Source of the DNA: Bacteroidaceae bacterium
GTDB lineage: Bacteria; Bacteroidota; Bacteroidia; Bacteroidales; Bacteroidaceae
DNA length: 22,919 bases
Direction: 5' to 3'
Assembly: GCA_902362595.1 (NCBI GenBank)
Contig: CABIXF010000051.1
Span: forward strand, 1-22,919
The notes under the pieces are model-generated. The model was not told the DNA's origin, searched no databases, and worked only from the letters and a program-made list of their open reading frames with translations. Shown here piece after piece: positions 1 to 5,940 of this stretch (within the stretch, counting starts at the first letter, position 1; every line of letters starts with the position of its first letter). A program made the position numbers and the translations under genes.

Positions 1-312
1 AAAGGATATATTGGCCAAGCTCTGTTCGAGAACCTTTTCCTTGATGGCATTCAGCTTGTCACTAAAGTTAAAAACAATATGAAGAACTCGCTGATGAGTA
101 TAGCCGACAAGATTCTGCTCAGAAAAAGGGCCTTGATTGAAACGGTCAATGACGAGCTGAAGAACATAGCACAGATAGAACACTCCAGACATCGTTCATT
201 CAATAACTTTATAGTCAACTCTTTGTCGGCTATTGCAGCATACTGCTTTTTTGAAAAGAAGCCCGCCATTGACGTTAACTTTGCCAATGACGGACAACTG
301 TCTATTTTCTAA
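1..312 (+). CDS. IS982-family transposase, C-terminal part (cut by window start)
   Basis: The frame is open from base 1, so the 5' end lies outside the window. The 103 visible residues match the C-terminal part of IS982-type DDE transposases: a basic LLRKRALIETVNDELKN stretch carrying a likely catalytic Glu, then IEHSRHRSFNNFIVN and a hydrophobic tail with SAIAAYCFF. The enzyme would catalyse cut-and-paste transposition of its own element. The first internal ATG, at 79, is not a real start. The reading frame ends at TAA 310-312, about 20 bases before the inferred end of the element, and the decapitated susD-like gene follows at once. Family assignment is by remembered motif, not by search. 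Confidence 0.85.
   Translation, partial: KGYIGQALFENLFLDGIQLVTKVKNNMKNSLMSIADKILLRKRALIETVNDELKNIAQIEHSRHRSFNNFIVNSLSAIAAYCFFEKKPAIDVNFANDGQLSIF
280..310 (+). promoter_or_regulatory. Possible outward-facing IS promoter reading into the susD-like gene
   Basis: TTTG at 280-283 is followed after 19 bases by TATTTTCT at 303-310. This is a partial match to the Bacteroides -33 TTTG / -7 TAnnTTTG arrangement; the last two bases of the -7 box differ. Outward promoters at IS ends are known in Bacteroides. Here such a promoter would read into the truncated susD-like gene. Weak evidence. Confidence 0.25.
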
Positions 313-332
313 TTTTATATCGAACTCACGTT
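313..332. repeat. Probable right terminal inverted repeat of the IS982-type element
   Basis: Between the transposase stop and the point where susD-like signal-peptide codons resume (about 333) lies a short stretch containing ATCGAACTCACGTT. It is the only sequence available for the IS end, and it resembles termini I associate with Bacteroides IS982 elements. The left end and the target duplication are outside the window, so the exact boundary is inferred. Confidence 0.5.
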
Positions 333-365
333 AAAAATACATTATGTGCTCTGGTAGGAGTAGGA

Positions 366-2102
366 ATGGTGGCATGTTCTGATTTCCTGGATGTAGAACC
401 ACATAATCAGCTGACGGATGCTGCTGTTTGGGGAAATTTGGATTATGCAGAGGCTTTCTTGAATAATTGCTATAGCTGGGTTGAAGGTGAAAACCAAAAT
501 GGTGTGCCTTTCTGTAGTTATACGGATGAAATATATCATCGTGCGGGATATGCAACGGAAGTGTATACTTTAGGAAATGTTTCGTGTGATAATTATAATG
601 TCGGATATTCTGAAGCAAGAGGAAATACTTGGTATTTCTATTATAATGCGATAAAGAATGTGAATCAGTTGTTGGAAAGAGTGGATGAGGTCCCTGTAGC
701 TTCGGAAGACGATACAAATCGTAAGGAAGAAATCAAGGGACAGGGATATTTTCTGCGTGCATTTTATTATCACCAATTATATTCATTGTATGGACGTGTG
801 CCATTGATTTATCATACTTGCGACATTGATTCAGAATGGACGGAAACAAGGGCTGATATGGATGAAGTGGCAGACTCTATTGTAGCAGACTGTGATCGAG
901 CTGCTGCCATTTTGCCTCTTAGCTATAGTAGTACAGATTTTGGTCGGGCTACAAAAGAATCTGCTTTGGCGGTAAAAGCCCGTACGCTGCTTTATAAGGC
1001 AAGTCCATTGTTTGGTACACCTTCAAGAGAAAGGTGGCAAGAAGCTGCGGATGCGCAGAAGGCCGTGATTGATTTGGCGGATCAAGGAGTGTATACTCTT
1101 CCACAGGTAAATGATTATGAAGAATATGCAGCATTATTCTGTGACCCTGAAAACCCTGAGATTATATTTGAGAAGTTGTATAATACTGTGAGTGGGGGAG
1201 CTTATTCTCAGAGTTATCCGATGTCAGCGCCTCCGGGAGCTTATAATGGTTATAATGGATGGGGAATATGGTTGCCTACGTATAATATAGTGAATATGTA
1301 CCAAACTAAGGATGGCTCAGACTTTGAAATGAAGAATCTGACTAATTATAGCATTCAAGTCCCAAGTGTAGATCCAGCTACAGGTAATATTGTTTATAAG
1401 GATGAGTCTGTTGTGGCCACAAAGGATTCGCCATGGGAAAATCGTGAAATGCGTTTTTATGCGAATATTCTTTATGATGGTGCATTGTGGGGATATGGTG
1501 AGGATAATCATCCTATTCAAATTTATGAGTCTGGTGCTGAAGGAGTTATTTCAGGAGAACAGTCTCCTACCTATACGAGTGGAGAATATTGGAATGCAAC
1601 CCAGACTGGATATTATTTACGTAAGTTTATGAATCCTAATTATAACCAATGGGATGAGACAGTAATGGATAATACTCCATGGATTTTCTTCCGGTTAGCT
1701 GAGTTTTATTTGAATTATGCTGAATGTCAGATTGAATTGGGTAATGATAATGAAGCTTTGTCTTATATCAATAAGACTCGTACTCGTGCATTGTTACCGG
1801 CGTTGACTGATGTAAGTAATATTCGCGAAAAATATGAACAGGAGAGAGCCGTGGAATTGATGTTTGAAGGACAGCGTTTCTTCGATTTGCGTAGATGGAA
1901 GAGAATGGAGGAAGCTTATTCTCCTGAAAATTGTCCAACAGCTATGAAGATTTATAAACTAGGTGATGGCTCACTGTTGTATTCTCATAATACAACGATT
2001 TTGCAGCAACGGAATTTCAAAGAAGAAATGTATTGGATGCCTATTCCTCGTTATGAGTTGAATAAATGTCCACAATTGGATGGACTCCCTTATGAAGATT
2101 AA
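366..2102 (+). CDS. SusD/RagB-like glycan-binding lipoprotein, 5' end lost to IS insertion
   Basis: SusD-like proteins are outer-membrane surface lipoproteins that cap a SusC porin and bind glycan. Diagnostic stretches are the lipobox-type VAC-SDFLDVEP, CDRAAAILPL, ARTLLYKASPLFG, the TPR-like RLAEFYLNYAECQIELG, VELMFEGQRFFDLRRWKR, and the C-terminal MYWMPIPRYELNKCPQ. Codons from about 333 still encode signal-peptide-like KNTLCALVGVGMVAC, but no ATG, GTG or TTG lies in frame between the stop at 288-290 and ATG 366. The native start was evidently replaced by the IS end. ATG 366 has a fortuitous AGGAG at 356-360, so a 578-residue protein could be made, but with only three residues before the Cys and no export signal. 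Probably non-functional; its susC partner is not visible. Base use is more AT-rich than in the enzyme genes. Confidence 0.85.
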   Translation: MVACSDFLDVEPHNQLTDAAVWGNLDYAEAFLNNCYSWVEGENQNGVPFCSYTDEIYHRAGYATEVYTLGNVSCDNYNVGYSEARGNTWYFYYNAIKNVNQLLERVDEVPVASEDDTNRKEEIKGQGYFLRAFYYHQLYSLYGRVPLIYHTCDIDSEWTETRADMDEVADSIVADCDRAAAILPLSYSSTDFGRATKESALAVKARTLLYKASPLFGTPSRERWQEAADAQKAVIDLADQGVYTLPQVNDYEEYAALFCDPENPEIIFEKLYNTVSGGAYSQSYPMSAPPGAYNGYNGWGIWLPTYNIVNMYQTKDGSDFEMKNLTNYSIQVPSVDPATGNIVYKDESVVATKDSPWENREMRFYANILYDGALWGYGEDNHPIQIYESGAEGVISGEQSPTYTSGEYWNATQTGYYLRKFMNPNYNQWDETVMDNTPWIFFRLAEFYLNYAECQIELGNDNEALSYINKTRTRALLPALTDVSNIREKYEQERAVELMFEGQRFFDLRRWKRMEEAYSPENCPTAMKIYKLGDGSLLYSHNTTILQQRNFKEEMYWMPIPRYELNKCPQLDGLPYED

Positions 2103-2115
2103 TTAACTTTTAGTA

Positions 2116-2160
2116 GAGCGTAATAGGACAGAAGTCTTATTACGCTCATTTTTTTATTTT
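2116..2160 (+). terminator. Strong rho-independent terminator after the susD-like gene
   Basis: A 14-bp stem (2116-2129 with 2134-2147, a single G·U pair) closes an AGAA tetraloop and is followed by seven T's, then A and four more T's. This is a textbook intrinsic terminator. It ends only six bases before the next start codon. Confidence 0.9.
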
Positions 2161-2166
2161 AATATC

Positions 2167-3513
2167 ATGAGACAGTTACTATTACTATCAGCATTTTTAG
2201 GTTTAAATTTAGTTTCTTTGGGGCAGAATGTTTGTCCTAAAGAACTTTGTGGTAATGTAAAAGGCAAAGAAATCTACATCCCCAAGGATTTGCAGGGCAT
2301 GGACCTCCATAACCCGGACTCTAAATGGAGCTATCAGCGGATGTGCTGCACGGACAATGTGGCGATATTTTGGGAGAAGGGATTCGGCAATGACCTGGCG
2401 AATCCTCCTCAGTTGGAAGGACACGACATGCATGTGGATTTGAACAACTTGACGGATAAGCTGGAAAAGTTTTATACGTTCTTCCGGGATTCCCTGCAAT
2501 TCACCAAGCCGGGGTCGAAGAGCGACCGTTACCGGATGATGGTCATGATTAACTATTCGCTTGAGGGAACAGCCTACGGCGGGGATTATGACCAGCAGAT
2601 TGGAGCTTTGTGGGTGGCACCCAACCGTATTCAGGATGAAAAGCTGAACTGTGTGGCACACGAACTGGGCCACAGTTTCCAGTCGCAGATCTCGTGTGAC
2701 GGAGCAGGAGAGGCCTGGGGAGGCTCCGGTTTCTTCGAGATGGCTTCGCAATGGATGTTGTGGCAGGTCAATCCGGACTGGCAGACCGACGAGCGTTATC
2801 ACTGGGATGCCTTTACGAAACTGACGCACAAGGCGTATTTGCACTTGGAGAATATCTATCACTCTCCGTACATCCTGGAGTATTGGGGGATGAAGAGGGG
2901 ACGTCCCATCATTGCCGAACTTTTCCGGCAGGGAAAGAAGGGAGAAGACCCGGTGATGACGTATAAACGGCTGACGGGACTGTCGCAGGAGGCTTTCTGC
3001 GACGAGATGTTCGATGCCAGCCGTCATTTGGTGAACTTGGACTTTGAACGGGTGTGGAAGAATACGCGCCCTTATGCCAACCAGTATGATTGTAAGCTGT
3101 CGAAGCAGGCTGACGGATGGTATCAGGTGCCTGCCGAGGTTTGTCCCGAAAACTACGGCTTCAATGTCATTCCGTTGGTGGTCCCGGAACCGGGAACGAA
3201 GGTAACCTTACAATTTGAAGGATTGAAAGGCCCGCAGGACGGGTATGTATCGGTTCATCCGGAAAAGGCAGGCTGGCGGTATGGATTTGTGGCCGTAAAG
3301 GCAGATGGAAAAAGTCTGTATGGGGAAATGAGTGCCAAGCAGAAAGGAAAACTGACTTTTAAAGTACCTGAAAACGAGAAGTTAGTATATTTGTGGTTGG
3401 TAGTGATGGGAGCACCGGAGGAGCATTGGATGAACCCTTCGCCTCGGAGCAGGGAAAAAGATGCACAATGGCCTTATCGCATCAAACTGAAAGGAACGGA
3501 TTTAAAGGACTAA
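2167..3513 (+). CDS. Secreted putative zinc metallopeptidase (DUF6055-like, HELGH motif)
   Basis: A 448-residue protein with a clear Sec signal peptide (MRQLLLLSAFLGLNLVSLGQ). The central motif VAHELGHSFQSQ contains HELGH at residues 165-169, the HExxH zinc-binding and catalytic signature. Glu191, in FFEMASQW 22 residues after the second His, is a candidate third ligand of gluzincin type. The flanks, with NVAIFWEKGFG upstream and ALWVAPNR before the motif, resemble DUF6055 proteins as I remember them. The last third (about residues 320-448) looks like a beta-sandwich. The predicted role is cleavage of peptide or glycoprotein in the periplasm or outside the cell; the substrate is unknown. The next gene starts directly after the stop, suggesting translational coupling. 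No promoter is evident between the terminator and the start. The 5' end is AT-rich compared with the rest of the gene. Confidence 0.7.
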   Translation: MRQLLLLSAFLGLNLVSLGQNVCPKELCGNVKGKEIYIPKDLQGMDLHNPDSKWSYQRMCCTDNVAIFWEKGFGNDLANPPQLEGHDMHVDLNNLTDKLEKFYTFFRDSLQFTKPGSKSDRYRMMVMINYSLEGTAYGGDYDQQIGALWVAPNRIQDEKLNCVAHELGHSFQSQISCDGAGEAWGGSGFFEMASQWMLWQVNPDWQTDERYHWDAFTKLTHKAYLHLENIYHSPYILEYWGMKRGRPIIAELFRQGKKGEDPVMTYKRLTGLSQEAFCDEMFDASRHLVNLDFERVWKNTRPYANQYDCKLSKQADGWYQVPAEVCPENYGFNVIPLVVPEPGTKVTLQFEGLKGPQDGYVSVHPEKAGWRYGFVAVKADGKSLYGEMSAKQKGKLTFKVPENEKLVYLWLVVMGAPEEHWMNPSPRSREKDAQWPYRIKLKGTDLKD

Positions 3514-4899
3514 ATGGATAAAACTATGTTTGCAAAAGAAACGTATGTCGCCCGCAGGCGGCAATTGAAGGAGAGTGTGGGCTCAGGTCTGCTCCTCTTT
3601 TTAGGGAACGACGAGTGTGGAATGAACTATGAGGACAACACGTACGATTATCGGCAGGATTCTTCTTTTCTGTATTTCTGGGGGTTGTCGTATGCCGGAC
3701 TGGCTGCCGTGATTGACATTGATGAGGATCGTGAAATCATTTTTGGCGATGAACTGACCATCGACCATATTGTGTGGATGGGCACGCAGCCGACCTTGCG
3801 CGAGAAAGCGCAGCGGGTAGGGGTGACGGAAACGCGCCCGTTGGCGGAACTGAAGACATACGTGCAGAAAGTGGTGGCACAAAAGCGGATGGTGCATTAT
3901 TTGCCGCCCTACCGGGCCGAGCATCGGTTGAAACTGATGGATTTGTTAGGAGTAAAACCGGGGGAAGAGATTCCTTCTGTACCGTTTATCAAAGGGGTTG
4001 TTAATTTGCGGAATTATAAGACGGAAGAGGAAATCGTGGAGATTGAACGGGCTTGTGATGTGACGGCAGAAATGCATCTGGAAGCCATGCGGGTGTTGCG
4101 CGTCGGTATGAAGGAATACGAAGCGGCTGCCGCATTGGAGGCAGTGGCACGGGCACACGGATGCCGTCTGTCTTTCCCGACCATCGCCACGGTGTGCGGA
4201 CAAACGCTCCACAACCACTATTACGGTCATACGGTGAAGGAAGGTGATATGCTGTTGGTGGATGCAGGTGCAGAAACGGAGATGGGTTATGCTGGAGACA
4301 TGTCGTCTACCATCTGTGCCGGAAAGAAATTCACCAGCCGTCAGAAGGATGTGTACGACATTCAGGTGGCGGCGCATCGGGCGGCGGTGGATGCCTTGAA
4401 GCCGGGAGTGTATTTCCGGGATGTGTATGATTTGGCTTGCCGGGTGATTTGTGAGGGCTTGAAAGGACTGGGCTTGATGAAAGGCAATCCGGCGGATGCC
4501 GTGGAACAGGGAGTACACGCGATGTTTTTCCCTTGCGGACTGGGCCACATGATGGGACTGGATGTGCACGACATGGAGAACTTGGGTGAAGTGTGGGTCG
4601 GCTATGACGGACAGCCCAAGAGTACACAGTTCGGACGGAAGTCGCTGCGTCTGGCCCGGAAACTGGAACCGGGGTTCGTGCTGACCATTGAACCGGGTAT
4701 TTATTTCATTCCGGAGCTGATAGATTATTGGAAATCAGAGCATCGCTTTACGGATTTCATCAATTATGAGAAATTGGAGAGTTACCGTGACTTTACGGGC
4801 TTGCGTAACGAAGAGGATTACCTGATTACGGCCACCGGGGCACGGCGGCTGGGCCAGAGGATTCCATTGACAACCGAAGAAGTGGAGGCGATGAGATGA
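3514..4899 (+). CDS. pepP: M24-family Xaa-Pro aminopeptidase
   Basis: A 461-residue protein with an N-terminal AMP_N domain (about 5-130) followed by the M24 pita-bread metallopeptidase domain (about 170-445). All five expected metal ligands can be placed: D250 in LLVDAGAE, D262 in YAGDMSST, H345 in GLGHMMGLDVHD, E393 in LTIEPGIY and E434 in RNEEDYLIT. The family removes an N-terminal residue preceding proline, using two Mn or similar ions. No signal peptide is seen, so it should act in the cytoplasm on imported peptides. Its ATG abuts the upstream stop with an AAAGGA-type site in front, and its 3' end overlaps the next gene by four bases (ATGA), so the three genes are probably co-translated. 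The pepP symbol reflects family only; fine specificity is not visible. Confidence 0.9.
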   Translation: MDKTMFAKETYVARRRQLKESVGSGLLLFLGNDECGMNYEDNTYDYRQDSSFLYFWGLSYAGLAAVIDIDEDREIIFGDELTIDHIVWMGTQPTLREKAQRVGVTETRPLAELKTYVQKVVAQKRMVHYLPPYRAEHRLKLMDLLGVKPGEEIPSVPFIKGVVNLRNYKTEEEIVEIERACDVTAEMHLEAMRVLRVGMKEYEAAAALEAVARAHGCRLSFPTIATVCGQTLHNHYYGHTVKEGDMLLVDAGAETEMGYAGDMSSTICAGKKFTSRQKDVYDIQVAAHRAAVDALKPGVYFRDVYDLACRVICEGLKGLGLMKGNPADAVEQGVHAMFFPCGLGHMMGLDVHDMENLGEVWVGYDGQPKSTQFGRKSLRLARKLEPGFVLTIEPGIYFIPELIDYWKSEHRFTDFINYEKLESYRDFTGLRNEEDYLITATGARRLGQRIPLTTEEVEAMR

Positions 4900-5804
4900 C
4901 GAACGATAACAAAGCGATTGCGTGTGCCTGTGTGGCGGTATTGAGCTGGTCGACGGTAGCCACGGCGTTCAAGATGGCGCTGCGTTACCTGACGCATTTT
5001 GAAATGTTGTGGGTGGCCAGCCTGACCTCACTGGTGATATTTACGGTGTTGCTCACCGTACAGCGGAAATGGAGACTGCTGGGAAACCTGACCGGGAAGC
5101 AATGGGGATATTATGCGGCGTTGGGACTACTGAATCCGGTGGCCTACTATCTGGTGTTGTTCAAGGCGTATGAATTGCTGCCGGCGCAGGTGGCACAACC
5201 CATCAACTATGCTTGGCCGATTGTGCTGCTGATTTTGCTGGCGCTGTTTGCCGGGCAGCCGATTCCGAAAAAGAAATATATCGGGATGTTTGTATCGTTG
5301 GCAGGAGTCGCCTTGATTTCCATCGGTACAGGTTTTGAAGGTGAAATGACCGTGTCGGCCGAAGGCTTTCTGTTGGCGGCATTGAGTGCGGTGCTATGGG
5401 CTGCCTACTGGATGTTCAACAACCGGAATAAGGTGCAGACAGACGGGAGTGTGGTGTTGTTCCTGACTTTTTTGTTCGGTTCGGTTTATTTGTCGATCGG
5501 CGCTTTGTTCTGCGGATTGAACTTACATTCTCTGACCGGGGTATTGTCGGGTATGTATGTGGGTGGTTTTGAAATGGGCATTCCTTTTATTTTCTTCGGA
5601 CTGGCCATGCGGAAGACCTCCAATCCGGCGTTGATAAACCAGCTGTGTTATCTGTCTCCTTTCATGTCATTGTTTTTCATCTCCGTGGTGCTGGGCGAAC
5701 GCATCGTCTTTACCACTTACATCGGACTGGTGATGATTGTGCTGGGCATCGTGTTCAACCAATACTTTGTGAAGACCAAGCCTCAGGCAAAAATCGTCCA
5801 GTAG
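4896..5804 (+). CDS. EamA/DMT-superfamily inner-membrane transporter
   Basis: A 302-residue very hydrophobic protein with about ten membrane segments in two homologous EamA halves (roughly 5-145 and 150-292), separated by the loop around GTGFEGEMTVSAEG. The stretch AYELLPAQVAQPINYAWPIV, at residues 91-110, is typical of the first repeat, and ALINQLCYLSPFMSLFF occupies the matching place in the second. Family members export or import small metabolites, often amino acids, nucleosides or drugs; the substrate cannot be read from sequence. The ATG overlaps the aminopeptidase stop (ATGA), so the two are translationally coupled. One reasonable guess is efflux of amino acids or dipeptides released by the neighbouring peptidase. 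A hairpin follows the gene. Confidence 0.88.
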   Translation: MTNDNKAIACACVAVLSWSTVATAFKMALRYLTHFEMLWVASLTSLVIFTVLLTVQRKWRLLGNLTGKQWGYYAALGLLNPVAYYLVLFKAYELLPAQVAQPINYAWPIVLLILLALFAGQPIPKKKYIGMFVSLAGVALISIGTGFEGEMTVSAEGFLLAALSAVLWAAYWMFNNRNKVQTDGSVVLFLTFLFGSVYLSIGALFCGLNLHSLTGVLSGMYVGGFEMGIPFIFFGLAMRKTSNPALINQLCYLSPFMSLFFISVVLGERIVFTTYIGLVMIVLGIVFNQYFVKTKPQAKIVQ

Positions 5805-5820
5805 GATGAAAAAATAATAC

Positions 5821-5856
5821 AAAATCTCTCCTTCTGAGTGCAGGAGGAGAGATTTT
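5821..5856. terminator. Hairpin terminator, possibly bidirectional
   Basis: A perfect 12-bp stem (5821-5832 with 5845-5856) has AAAA at one foot and TTTT at the other and encloses a 12-base loop. It closes the peptidase-transporter cassette and separates it from the GH97 gene. The T-run is short, so efficiency may be moderate. Confidence 0.75.
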
Positions 5857-5940
5857 GGGATGATATTGTTATCGTTTCAGACTTCCCTGTCAGGGATTTA
5901 TTCGTTTATCTTCTTTCTTTGTAACTGGAAAAATAATTCT

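Noticed and set aside
5860..5940. Upstream in-frame ATG at 5860 as start of the GH97 gene
   Set aside because: It touches the preceding hairpin, has no ribosome-binding site and puts an extra hydrophobic stretch before a complete signal peptide that begins at 5941/5947.
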